Assembly (NCBI GenBank): GCA_030536295.1
Contig: JAUNQH010000021.1
Span: 1-36,086 of the forward strand
Source: Clostridia bacterium
GTDB taxonomy: Bacteria; Bacillota; Clostridia; Christensenellales; Aristaeellaceae
Reading direction: 5' to 3'
Length of the DNA: 36,086 nt
Under the pieces are notes generated by a model. The model had not been told where the DNA came from. It saw only the letters and a list, made by a program, of their open reading frames with translations, and made no database searches. How positions within the stretch are numbered: position 1 is the first letter of the stretch; every line of letters begins with the position of its first letter. The position numbers and the translations under genes are program-made. Shown here piece by piece: positions 1 through 7,813 of the stretch.

Positions 1-37
1 CGCGGACCTTTCCATATTGAACGCGGACCTTTTCCGC

Positions 38-66
38 TTGTCACGGGAGATGTACGGGATTATAAT
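38..66 (+). promoter_or_regulatory. sigma-A promoter for the 99-4322 operon
   Basis: TTGTCA at 38-43 and TATAAT at 61-66 are separated by exactly 17 bases, with the first gene starting 33 bases after the -10. The region just upstream has a direct repeat (CGCGGACCTTT at 1-11 and again from 22). No other good promoter is seen before 4322, so it probably drives four genes. Confidence 0.75.
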
Positions 67-98
67 GAAGATGTCAGGAAACAGAAGGAGGCCCCCTC

Positions 99-1175
99 AT
101 GCGCAGGGAGAAGAACAGATACATTTTCGCGCCGGATATGAAACACGCGTCCCGCCGTTCACGCGGGCTGTACGTGCTGCTTTTTCTCGTGCTGCTGGTT
201 CTGACCGCGGCGGTCATCAATATGATCATGGTGCGGCAGGTGAATCTCGAAAGTATAAAACTGACGGTGATGGATCTGCCTGCCGATCTTGAGCAGTACT
301 CCATCCTGCATATCAGCGATCTTTATGGGGCGGAGCTGGGTGAAAAACAGAATGCCGTGAAGGCGGCGCTCGGCAGCACGCGGTATTCATGTGTGGTGAT
401 GACCGGTGATATGCTCGGCAAGGACGGTGATACGGCAGCGCTGGAGGATCTGCTGGCTCTGATGCCGGCGGAGACGCCGAAATTCATGATCTGCGGAAAC
501 AGTGACGGGTCCTTTGTAACGGATAAGGCGCACGGAACGCTGTCCGTATATACGGAATGGGCTGAAAGACTGATGTCATTGGGTGTGACGATGCTTGACA
601 GACCCGTTTCCGTGACCCGGGGCAAGGCGACTGTCTGGTTTGTGCCGGAGGAGCTGTATACGCTGGATCTGGACGGACTGGAATATGTATACCGGACACA
701 GCTGGACAAGCTGAATCTGACAGCAACCGCGCTGACCGCGGACGACGCCGCGAAGAAACGCGCCGCGGAATACCATCTTGAACGGATCGGCGAGATCCGG
801 GAAACGGTGAAGCAGATCGAACCCGGGGATGTGCAGATCGTGCTGACGCATACGCCGCTGACCGAGGAATACGTGCGGGATATCGTACGCTGGAGCGGCA
901 AGGAAGATACATTTTCCATGCGGTATGCTTCGCTGATCCTCGCGGGACATTATAACGGCGGCCAGTGGCGGATACCGTATGTCGGCGCGATATGGGTCAA
1001 CGGACTCGGCTGGTTCCCGAAGGATGAGCTGATACAGGGGCTGAGCTATCTGTACGCGATCCCGCAGTATATCAGTCCCGGCCTCGGAAACGGGGATGCA
1101 GGGAGCACTCTGCCGGGCCGGCTTTTCAATACGCCGACCGTGACGCTGCTCACCCTGACGCGCAAGGTCGTGTGA
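99..1175 (+). CDS. Membrane-anchored metallophosphoesterase-fold protein with degenerate active site
   Basis: A 358-residue protein with a basic N-terminus and one membrane segment at about 24-44, so the C-terminal domain should lie outside the membrane. The domain follows the calcineurin-like phosphoesterase (YkuE-like) motif order: SDLYG (73-77), TGD (102-104), GNSD (133-136), LTH (248-250) and GHYNGGQ (282-288). The family normally has SDLHG, GNHD and GHTHGGQ. The metal-1 histidines in motifs one and five and the catalytic histidine in GNHD are therefore replaced by Y, N and S, while the bridging Asp104, Asn134, His250 and His283 remain. The fold is clear, but two-metal hydrolysis is doubtful; a binding role or one-metal chemistry is possible. 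The start has an AGGAGG-like site about 9 bases upstream. The MATE gene follows after 42 bases. Confidence 0.8.
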   Translation: MRREKNRYIFAPDMKHASRRSRGLYVLLFLVLLVLTAAVINMIMVRQVNLESIKLTVMDLPADLEQYSILHISDLYGAELGEKQNAVKAALGSTRYSCVVMTGDMLGKDGDTAALEDLLALMPAETPKFMICGNSDGSFVTDKAHGTLSVYTEWAERLMSLGVTMLDRPVSVTRGKATVWFVPEELYTLDLDGLEYVYRTQLDKLNLTATALTADDAAKKRAAEYHLERIGEIRETVKQIEPGDVQIVLTHTPLTEEYVRDIVRWSGKEDTFSMRYASLILAGHYNGGQWRIPYVGAIWVNGLGWFPKDELIQGLSYLYAIPQYISPGLGNGDAGSTLPGRLFNTPTVTLLTLTRKVV

Positions 1176-1217
1176 TCGCCCGAACGCGCATTATATGAAT
1201 CGATCGGGGATGTCTGA

Positions 1218-2594
1218 ATGTTCGGACGAAAGAAAAACACAGCGTATGAAATGGATATGACCTCGGGTGGACTGCTGCCGAAGATCCTTGTGTATTCAGG
1301 TCCGCTTGTACTGACCGGGATCCTCCAGCTGCTGTACAACGCGGCGGATGTGGTGGTGATCGGGCGGTTCGCGAGCAACGAGGCGCTGGCGGCGGTAACA
1401 TCCACCGGATCGCTGATCAATCTGCTGGTCAATGTGTTCATGGGGCTGAGCGTCGGCGCGAATGTTGTGATCGCGAGGGATTACGGCGCGAGAAACGCGG
1501 AAGGTGTGCACCGGGCGGAGCATACGGCCGTCGCGCTTGCGTGCGTTATGGGGTTTGCCGTGGGCGCCGCCGGATTTTTTCTGGCGAGGCCGCTGCTGGA
1601 ACTGATGGACTCGCCGGAGGATGTGATCGACGGTGCCGCGCTGTATGTGAAGATCTATTTCCTCGGTATGCCGGCAAACATGCTGTACAATTTCGGCGCG
1701 GCGACACTGCGGGCTGTGGGCGATACGAAGCGTCCGCTGTATTATCTGACGGTGTCCGGCATTGTGAATGTCGCGCTTAATCTGTTCCTGGTCATTGTAT
1801 GCCGCATGGATGTGGCCGGCGTGGCGATAGCCACCGTGACAAGTCAGGTGATCAGCGCCGTGCTGGTGCTTGGCTGTCTGCTGCGGTCAGACGGGGATAT
1901 CAGGCTTGATCCGAAGAAACTGCGCATCCATAAACGGGAACTGAAGGATATCGCACGGGTGGGCTTGCCCGCGGGCGTGCAGGGAAGCCTTTTCTCAGTC
2001 TCAAACGTGCTGATCCAGTCATCCGTGAACAGCTTCGGTTCCCTTGTGGTGGCCGGGAACGGCATCGCGAGCAATGCCGAAGGATTTGTTTACACGGCGA
2101 TGAACGCGCAGTATCAGGCGGCGCTGACATTCGCCAGCCAGAACTACGGCGCCGGGAAGAATGACCGGGTGCGGCGCGTGATGTGGCTGTGCCTCGGCGC
2201 GGTGATCGTGATCGGCTTCGGAATGGGGATGCTGTTCCTGCTGTGCGGGGAATCGATCCTCGGTCTGTATAATTCGGACGCGCGGGTCATCGCGTACGGG
2301 ATGAACCGGCTGCAGGTCATTCTGCCGTATTATTTCCTTTGCGGAATGATGGATGTGATGGTCGGCCAGCTGCGCGGCATCGGATATTCCGTGATGCCGA
2401 TGATCGTCAGCCTGACCGGCGCGTGCCTGCTGCGGATCGTATGGATCTTTACGGTCTTTGCCGCGGAGCCGACGCAGTATATGCTGTATGTGTCCTACCC
2501 CGTTTCGTGGGCAGCGACCTTCAGCGCGCATATGGCCTGCTATCTGGCCGTGCGCACACGGAAATTACCGGTAAGAAAGGCGGGTGCCGTATGA
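1218..2594 (+). CDS. MATE family multidrug/cation efflux transporter
   Basis: A 458-residue, twelve-helix inner-membrane protein of usual family length. The N-terminal half has the typical MATE run of PLVLTGILQLLYNAADVVVIG followed by GLSVGANVVIARDYGA, and the second half repeats the pattern with QGSLFSVSNVLIQSSVNSFG. MATE proteins export cationic drugs or metabolites with Na+ or H+; the substrate cannot be read here. The ribosome site is weak (GGGG just upstream of the ATG), which fits translation from the operon mRNA. The stop codon overlaps the start of the next gene by 4 bases (ATGA at 2591-2594), indicating coupled translation. Confidence 0.9.
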   Translation: MFGRKKNTAYEMDMTSGGLLPKILVYSGPLVLTGILQLLYNAADVVVIGRFASNEALAAVTSTGSLINLLVNVFMGLSVGANVVIARDYGARNAEGVHRAEHTAVALACVMGFAVGAAGFFLARPLLELMDSPEDVIDGAALYVKIYFLGMPANMLYNFGAATLRAVGDTKRPLYYLTVSGIVNVALNLFLVIVCRMDVAGVAIATVTSQVISAVLVLGCLLRSDGDIRLDPKKLRIHKRELKDIARVGLPAGVQGSLFSVSNVLIQSSVNSFGSLVVAGNGIASNAEGFVYTAMNAQYQAALTFASQNYGAGKNDRVRRVMWLCLGAVIVIGFGMGMLFLLCGESILGLYNSDARVIAYGMNRLQVILPYYFLCGMMDVMVGQLRGIGYSVMPMIVSLTGACLLRIVWIFTVFAAEPTQYMLYVSYPVSWAATFSAHMACYLAVRTRKLPVRKAGAV

Positions 2595-3085
2595 TGGACG
2601 CACTCGGACGCGCGCGGGCGCTGCTCGCGGATGTGACGCCGCTGAAACGCGACTGCGGTACGCTGTGCGCGGCTGTATGCTGCCGGTCGGCGGAAACGGA
2701 ACAGACGGGAATGCTGCTTTTCCCCGGCGAGGAGGAACTGTATCGCGGCAGGGAGGGATACGAGATCAGACCGGCGGGGGAGGATCTTCTGCTGATCTGC
2801 AGCGGCGCGTGCGACCGGGAAGAACGGCCCATGTCCTGCAGGATCTTTCCGCTGCTGCCTGTGGTACGGGAAAACGGGATCCGGGTCGTGACGGATGAAC
2901 GGGCACGGTTTGTCTGCCCGCTTGCCGCGCAGGGAAAGCGGGCGCTTGATCCGGAATTTACGGAAAAAGTGCGCATGGCGGGAGAGATCCTGCTTGAGGA
3001 TGAAGCGCAGCGCGCCTTTCTGATAAGGCTGACCGGGGAACATGATGAACTGAAGGAACTGAGATCGCGGCTGGGAGGTGCCTGA
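2591..3085 (+). CDS. Cysteine-cluster (YkgJ-like) putative metal-binding protein
   Basis: A 164-residue protein. The open frame extends upstream into the MATE gene, but the ATG at 2591 is preceded by AAAGGCGG and overlaps the MATE stop, so it is the likely start (2594 is an alternative). The cysteine pattern is C-x4-C-x3-CC near residues 20-29, then a CSGAC segment and a PMSCRIFPLLP motif, as in the YkgJ/Fe-S or zinc-chelating cysteine-cluster proteins where the C-R-x-(F/Y)-P-L-x-P signature is typical. The biochemical role of the family is poorly known. The next gene's start lies within 2 bases of its stop, so the pair is probably coexpressed. Confidence 0.65.
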   Translation: MMDALGRARALLADVTPLKRDCGTLCAAVCCRSAETEQTGMLLFPGEEELYRGREGYEIRPAGEDLLLICSGACDREERPMSCRIFPLLPVVRENGIRVVTDERARFVCPLAAQGKRALDPEFTEKVRMAGEILLEDEAQRAFLIRLTGEHDELKELRSRLGGA

Positions 3086-3086
3086 A

Positions 3087-4322
3087 GTGTTTGAGCGGAT
3101 GCCGGCGGAAAAACAGATATACGGAAACGGGGAGAGCCTGCTGATCTGCGGGAATGTGATGAATGTGCCGCAGGAGATCAAAGCACTGTACGGAAAGGTG
3201 CAGTGCGTTTACATCGACCCGCCCTTCAGAACCGGTGAAAAGTTCAGGCGGAAGCGTCCGTACGGGACAAAGGGCTGGAAGACCGGGACGCCCGCACCCG
3301 CCTATGACGCGTATAATGACCGGTACACGGATGAAAAGGCCTATCTCCGGCTGCTCAGAAAGCTGATCCATGTATCAAGGGAACTGCTGAGGAACGACGG
3401 GATCTTTTACCTGCACCTTGACTGGCGGATGAGCGCGCAGGCGCGGCTGCTGTGCGACAGGGAGTTCGGGAAGACGCGCTTTCTGAATGAGATCATCTGG
3501 AGCTATGAGAGCGGCGGCCGCACGAAAAAATATTTCTCGCGCAAGCATGACGTGATCCTGATGTACGCGTGTTCCGCGAATTATAAGTTTGACATCACGA
3601 AGGTGCCCCTGGACAGGACGGAGGTCCGCCGGAACCATATGGGCCGCGGAATGGATGAGGACGGGCGGATGTACGGCTATATCCGTTCGGGCGGCAGGGA
3701 ATACCGGTACTATGACGACGAACCCGTGTATCCCGGCGATGTGTGGAGCGACATCGGATTTCTGCAGCAGCGTGATCCGGAAAGGACAGGCTATGCCACG
3801 CAGAAACCGCTTAAGCTGCTGGAACGGCTGCTGAAACCGGTCACGGAACCGGGGGATATCGTGGCGGATCTCTGCTGCGGCAGCGGAACGGCGGCGGCGG
3901 CGGCGCAGGCGCTCGGCTGCAGGTTCGCCGCGATGGATCTCAGCCCGGAAGCGATCGCTGTGGCAAAGGCCAGACTGAAGCCGGACAACATGACGGTGAT
4001 CTGTCCGGAGTCAAAGGATAAGGCGGAGCTGCTGTGCGGGTATGACAATGACGGCGGAAGACTGCATGTATACGGGATCACGGCGGAAAACAAGGCTTTC
4101 CCGGCGAAACACACGCCGGAGGATTCACTGGAATCGTGGGAGCTGGGGCATATGGAGGACGGTGTGTTCACGGCGGAGCAGACCTTCCGCAGAAGCCGCA
4201 GATATCCGGAGCTGACACTGAGCGTGAGGATCGCCGAGCAGGATATAGACACCGTGCTCACAACGGACGCGGCGGGCGCGGTGAGGACATTCCGGTATGT
4301 GCCCGAACGCAAAGAAATTTAA
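3087..4322 (+). CDS. Solitary beta-class DNA methyltransferase (N6-A or N4-C), orphan
   Basis: A 411-residue S-adenosylmethionine-dependent DNA methyltransferase. Motif IV (DPPF, residues 44-47) lies N-terminal, and motif I (DLCCGSGTAA, about 261-270) C-terminal, after a TQKPLKLLERLL segment. This IV-TRD-X-I order is the beta class, as in type III Mod proteins. GTG 3087 is preferred over GTG 3078 because GGGAGG at 3073-3078 is spaced 8 bases from it. After the methylase fold there is an extra C-terminal region of about 100 residues (from about 312) rich in beta-type sequence that I do not recognise. No restriction endonuclease or Res helicase is nearby: the neighbours are a cysteine-cluster protein and recA. 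A regulatory or housekeeping methylase is therefore more likely than half of a restriction system. The target sequence is unknown. Confidence 0.85.
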   Translation: MFERMPAEKQIYGNGESLLICGNVMNVPQEIKALYGKVQCVYIDPPFRTGEKFRRKRPYGTKGWKTGTPAPAYDAYNDRYTDEKAYLRLLRKLIHVSRELLRNDGIFYLHLDWRMSAQARLLCDREFGKTRFLNEIIWSYESGGRTKKYFSRKHDVILMYACSANYKFDITKVPLDRTEVRRNHMGRGMDEDGRMYGYIRSGGREYRYYDDEPVYPGDVWSDIGFLQQRDPERTGYATQKPLKLLERLLKPVTEPGDIVADLCCGSGTAAAAAQALGCRFAAMDLSPEAIAVAKARLKPDNMTVICPESKDKAELLCGYDNDGGRLHVYGITAENKAFPAKHTPEDSLESWELGHMEDGVFTAEQTFRRSRRYPELTLSVRIAEQDIDTVLTTDAAGAVRTFRYVPERKEI

Positions 4323-4331
4323 GACGCGGGA

Positions 4332-4360
4332 TTGTATTTTTGATCCGTCAGTGATACCAT
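4332..4360 (+). promoter_or_regulatory. Possible recA promoter (weak match)
   Basis: TTGTAT at 4332-4337 and TACCAT at 4355-4360 have a 17-base spacer. The match is only partial. No LexA/DinR box of the GAAC-N4-GTTC type is visible in the recA upstream region. Confidence 0.35.
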
Positions 4361-4394
4361 GAACAGGTAAATAAAGGACATCCGGCTGACGGAT
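4343..4394. repeat. Spaced 9-bp inverted repeat around the recA promoter
   Basis: ATCCGTCAG at 4343-4351 is perfectly inverted as CTGACGGAT at 4386-4394, with 34 bases between. The first arm lies in the putative promoter spacer and the second near the ribosome binding site. It could be an operator pair or an mRNA/DNA fold, or chance. Confidence 0.4.
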
Positions 4395-4425
4395 GAATGA
4401 ACGAAAGATTGGGAGGACGAAACAC

Positions 4426-5577
4426 ATGGCTGCGAAAAAGACCGCAAAGACCGGAACCGAAACTGCCGTACGCAATGAGGAGCAGGAAGCGAAACTGAAA
4501 GCGCTTGAGCACGCGCTTGCCGATCTTGACAAACAGTTCGGCAAGGGTGCCGTGATGAAGCTCGGCAGTGATTCCGTGAATAAGGATATCAAAGTGATCT
4601 CCACCGGCTGCCTGACGCTGGACGCGGCTTTGGGAGTGGGCGGCGTGCCGCGCGGACGGATCATCGAGATCTACGGGCCGGAATCTTCCGGCAAGACGAC
4701 CGTTGCGCTGCATATCGTCGCTGAGGCGCAGAAACAGGGCGGCATTGCCGCGTTCGTGGATGCGGAGCACGCGCTGGATCCCGCGTACGCGAAAAAACTG
4801 GGCGTGAATATTGACGAGCTGTATGTGGCTCAGCCGGATACCGGCGAGCAGGCGCTGGAGATCACCGAAGCGCTGGTCCGTTCCGGCGCGCTGGATGTGG
4901 TGGTGATCGACTCCGTTGCCGCGCTTGTGCCGAAGGCCGAGATCGACGGCGAAATGGGTGATTCCTTCGTCGGCCTGCAGGCCCGCCTGATGAGCCAGGC
5001 GCTGCGCAAACTGACGGGCATCATCAGCAAGACCGGATGCGTCGCGATCTTTATCAACCAGCTGCGTGAAAAGGTCGGCGTGTTCTACGGCAATCCGGAG
5101 ACCACGCCCGGCGGCCGCGCGCTGAAGTTCTATTCCTCCGTGCGCCTTGATGTACGGAAAGGGGAAGCGCTCAAGGGAGACGACAAGAACGTGATCGGCA
5201 ACCATACCAAGGTGAAAGTCGTTAAAAACAAGGTGGCTCCGCCTTTCCGCACGGCTGAATTCGATATCATTTTCGGAGAGGGCATCAGCGCGGACAGCAT
5301 GCTGCTGGATCTGGCCGTGGAGCAGGAGATCATCCACAAGAGCGGCGCCTATTTCTCCTATAACGGTGAACGGCTGGCACAGGGCCGCGATAACGCGCGT
5401 CAGTATCTGAAGGACCATCCGGAACTGTTTGCCGAGATCGACGCGCTTGTTCGCGCCAACCTGTTCGCGAAGAGGCAGGGAAACGCCGCTGAGGATGAGG
5501 AAGCCATGAAGGTCCAGTCCTCTGAGGAAGAGGATGATCTCGCGCTGCTGGAGATGGAACTTGGGGACGAAGAATGA
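4426..5577 (+). CDS. recA: Recombinase RecA
   Basis: A 384-residue DNA strand-exchange ATPase for homologous recombination and SOS induction, acting in the cytoplasm on single-stranded DNA. Walker [10 protein letters not shown] is at 84-92, the [10 protein letters not shown] block and the [16 protein letters not shown] Walker B region follow, and the L2 region [20 protein letters not shown] is intact. The acidic C-terminal tail ([17 protein letters not shown]) is typical. The frame is open from an ATG at 4393, but ATG 4426 has GGGAGG at 4411-4416 with a 9-base spacer and gives the usual N-terminus, so 4426 is chosen. Length is slightly above the usual 340-355 because of N- and C-terminal extensions. 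Confidence 0.98.
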   Translation: MAAKKTAKTGTETAVRNEEQEAKLKALEHALADLDKQFGKGAVMKLGSDSVNKDIKVISTGCLTLDAALGVGGVPRGRIIEIYGPESSGKTTVALHIVAEAQKQGGIAAFVDAEHALDPAYAKKLGVNIDELYVAQPDTGEQALEITEALVRSGALDVVVIDSVAALVPKAEIDGEMGDSFVGLQARLMSQALRKLTGIISKTGCVAIFINQLREKVGVFYGNPETTPGGRALKFYSSVRLDVRKGEALKGDDKNVIGNHTKVKVVKNKVAPPFRTAEFDIIFGEGISADSMLLDLAVEQEIIHKSGAYFSYNGERLAQGRDNARQYLKDHPELFAEIDALVRANLFAKRQGNAAEDEEAMKVQSSEEEDDLALLEMELGDEE

Positions 5578-5582
5578 TCTTA

Positions 5583-5609
5583 TCAGCACTCTCACAAGAT
5601 GAGTGCTAA
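5583..5609. promoter_or_regulatory. CIRCE element (HrcA operator)
   Basis: TCAGCACTC, nine bases, then GAGTGCTAA. This matches the CIRCE consensus TTAGCACTC-N9-GAGTGCTAA at 17 of 18 positions. It lies 6 bases after the recA stop and just upstream of the htpG -35 box, implying HrcA repression of htpG. Confidence 0.92.
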
Positions 5610-5616
5610 AAATTGC

Positions 5617-5645
5617 TTGCATTTCGATTTTTCGGGTGATACAAT
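5617..5645 (+). promoter_or_regulatory. sigma-A promoter for htpG
   Basis: TTGCAT at 5617-5622 and TACAAT at 5640-5645 with a 17-base spacer, 7 bases downstream of the CIRCE operator. HrcA bound at CIRCE would sit against the -35 box. Confidence 0.75.
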
Positions 5646-5672
5646 AGCATACGGAAAATGTTTCGCTTTTTC

Positions 5673-5698
5673 CATCCGCCGTCCTGTGACGGCGGATG
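5673..5698 (+). promoter_or_regulatory. Perfect 11-bp hairpin in the htpG leader
   Basis: CATCCGCCGTC at 5673-5683 pairs perfectly with GACGGCGGATG at 5688-5698 around a CTGT loop. It is inside the predicted transcript, about 17 bases upstream of the AAGGAGG site, and has no following T-run, so it is not a simple terminator. It may stabilise the mRNA or respond to temperature; this is inference. Confidence 0.75.
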
Positions 5699-5729
5699 TC
5701 ATTTACCTGTGCTGAAGGAGGTCTGTACC

Positions 5730-7631
5730 ATGGCAATTGCAAAAGAGAACGGTTCCGTATCGATCGACGCGCAGAATATTATGCCCGTGATCAAGCGCTG
5801 GCTGTATTCGGATAAGGATATTTTCCTTCGTGAAGCGGTGTCAAACGCCTGTGACGCCATCACCAAGTTCCGTATGCTGAATCCCGGCACGGAGGAGAAG
5901 ATGACCGTCGCTGTCGTTGTGGACAAGGAAAAGAAAACGATCCGTATTTCGGATACCGGTATCGGTATGACGGCGGATGAAGTGCGCCGCTATATCAATC
6001 AGGTCGCGTTTTCCGGCGCGAGCGAGTTCATGAAGCAGTTTGAGGAAAAGCCGGACGAGAAGAATGACATCATCGGTCATTTCGGTCTCGGCTTCTATTC
6101 CGTGTTCATGGTGAGCGACAGGGTCGAGATCGAAACGCTGAGCAGTACCGAAGGCGCGGAGCCCGTGCACTGGGAGTCTGAAGACGGTATGAGTTTTGAG
6201 CTGTCCGAAGGCGCGCGCAAAACGCACGGAACGGATATTATCCTGCATGTGAGCGATGAGGAAAAGGAATTCCTGGAAACATACCGTGTCCGCGAGGTGC
6301 TGAACCGTTATTGCGGCTATATGTCCTATCCCGTGATGCTGGAGGACGCGAACGCGAAGCCCGTTGAAAAGGATGTGCCCGTCGGCGATGAGAAGAATGA
6401 GGACGGCACGCCGAAGACGGAGAAGATCCTTGAAATGCCGAAGCCGTCACAGATCAATGACACTGATCCGCTTTGGCTGCGCAAGCCCGGCGACTGCGCG
6501 GATGAGGACTACAAGGCATTCTACCGCAAGGTGTTCATGGATTATGAGGAACCGCTGTTCTGGATCCATCTGAATGTGGATTATCCTTTCAATCTGAAGG
6601 GCATCCTGTATTTCCCGAAACTGAAAAATGATTTCGGCACCCATGAAGGACAGATCAAGCTTTTTGCCGGTCAGGTATTTGTGGCCGATAATATCAAGGA
6701 AGTCATTCCGGAGTTCCTGATGCTGCTCAAGGGCGTGATCGACTGCCCCGACCTGCCGCTGAACGTCAGCCGCTCCTTCCTGCAGAATGACGGTTATGTG
6801 AAGAAGATCAGCGCGCACATCACCAAGAAGGTGGCTGACAAGCTGAACAGCCTCATGAACACCGAACGCGCGACCTATGAAGGATACTGGGACGATATCG
6901 CTCCGTTCGTGAAGTACGGATGCCTCAAGGACAGCAAGTTCCATGAAATGGTGAAGACGGCGATCCTGCTGAAGACGACCGCCGGCACCTATAAAACGCT
7001 TGAAGAGTATAAGACCGACAACTTTGAAAAGACATCGAAGAAGGTGTATTACACCGCGGATGAAAAACGGCAGGCCGCTTCCGTGAAGCTGTATACGGAT
7101 CGCGGGATCGATGTCGCGGTAATGAATACCCTGATCGACGGCAACTTCATGAGCTTTATGGAGTATCAGGGCAACGAGGAGGATCAGATCGCCTTCGCGC
7201 GCGTGGACGCGGATGTGGACGGCTTGAAGCAGGAGAGCGACGAGGGATCGGAGCTGGACGGCGATAAACTGCAGGAACTGTTCCGCAAGGCGCTGGCGAC
7301 GGATGATCTGGAAGTGAAGACCGAAGCCCTCGGTGACGCGGATCTGATCGCCATGGTGACAGAGGATGAGCAGATGCGCCGCTACAAGGAAATGAGCCGG
7401 CTGTACGGGCAGGATTTCCCGATCCCGGATCGCTTTACGCTGGTGCTGAACCGCAGGAACGAGACCGTAAAGCTCATTGCGGACAGGGATCCGGAGGATG
7501 AAATGACGGGTCTGCTGTGCAAACAGGTCTACGATCTGGCGCGGATGGCCGCGCGTCCGCTTGAAGCGGAAGAGATCACCGCTTTCCTGGAGCGCTCCGG
7601 CAAGCTGCTCAATATGGCCGCGAAAAACTGA
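5730..7631 (+). CDS. htpG: Molecular chaperone HtpG (Hsp90)
   Basis: A 633-residue cytoplasmic Hsp90-family chaperone that refolds stressed proteins using ATP. The N-terminal GHKL ATPase motifs are clear: FLREAVSNACDAITK (about 32-46), ISDTGIGMT, and GHFGLGFYSVFMV. The middle domain contains the conserved LNVSRSFLQND stretch. ATG 5730 follows AAGGAGG (5715-5721) with an 8-base spacer; an upstream in-frame ATG at 5658 would translate through the leader hairpin and is rejected. Length is normal. The CIRCE operator and its own promoter upstream indicate HrcA-controlled heat-shock expression, and a terminator at 7719 ends the unit. Confidence 0.97.
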   Translation: MAIAKENGSVSIDAQNIMPVIKRWLYSDKDIFLREAVSNACDAITKFRMLNPGTEEKMTVAVVVDKEKKTIRISDTGIGMTADEVRRYINQVAFSGASEFMKQFEEKPDEKNDIIGHFGLGFYSVFMVSDRVEIETLSSTEGAEPVHWESEDGMSFELSEGARKTHGTDIILHVSDEEKEFLETYRVREVLNRYCGYMSYPVMLEDANAKPVEKDVPVGDEKNEDGTPKTEKILEMPKPSQINDTDPLWLRKPGDCADEDYKAFYRKVFMDYEEPLFWIHLNVDYPFNLKGILYFPKLKNDFGTHEGQIKLFAGQVFVADNIKEVIPEFLMLLKGVIDCPDLPLNVSRSFLQNDGYVKKISAHITKKVADKLNSLMNTERATYEGYWDDIAPFVKYGCLKDSKFHEMVKTAILLKTTAGTYKTLEEYKTDNFEKTSKKVYYTADEKRQAASVKLYTDRGIDVAVMNTLIDGNFMSFMEYQGNEEDQIAFARVDADVDGLKQESDEGSELDGDKLQELFRKALATDDLEVKTEALGDADLIAMVTEDEQMRRYKEMSRLYGQDFPIPDRFTLVLNRRNETVKLIADRDPEDEMTGLLCKQVYDLARMAARPLEAEEITAFLERSGKLLNMAAKN

Positions 7632-7718
7632 GATCGCCGCGGAAGCGGAGCCGGCGGCATGACAGGAAAGCCGGCATGACATACCGGCGCGCGGGCACGG
7701 AAAAACGGAAAACAGCGG

Positions 7719-7755
7719 GGAGACGCCTTAAAGGACGGCGTCTCCTCTTGCTTTG
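7719..7755 (+). terminator. Rho-independent terminator after htpG
   Basis: GGAGACGCC at 7719-7727 pairs with GGCGTCTCC at 7737-7745, followed by a T-rich tract (TCTTGCTTT). Confidence 0.8.
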
Positions 7756-7776
7756 CCGTGCCATATGGGTTACAAT
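7748..7776 (+). promoter_or_regulatory. sigma-A promoter for the MFS transporter
   Basis: TTGCTT at 7748-7753 and TACAAT at 7771-7776, spacer 17. The -35 overlaps the T-tract of the htpG terminator. Confidence 0.7.
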
Positions 7777-7813
7777 AAGAGCACGGGTATTCTATTGAAA
7801 GGACTTTGCGGTC

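Noticed and set aside
4322-4425. LexA box upstream of recA
   Set aside because: No GAAC-N4-GTTC-type palindrome was found in this stretch.
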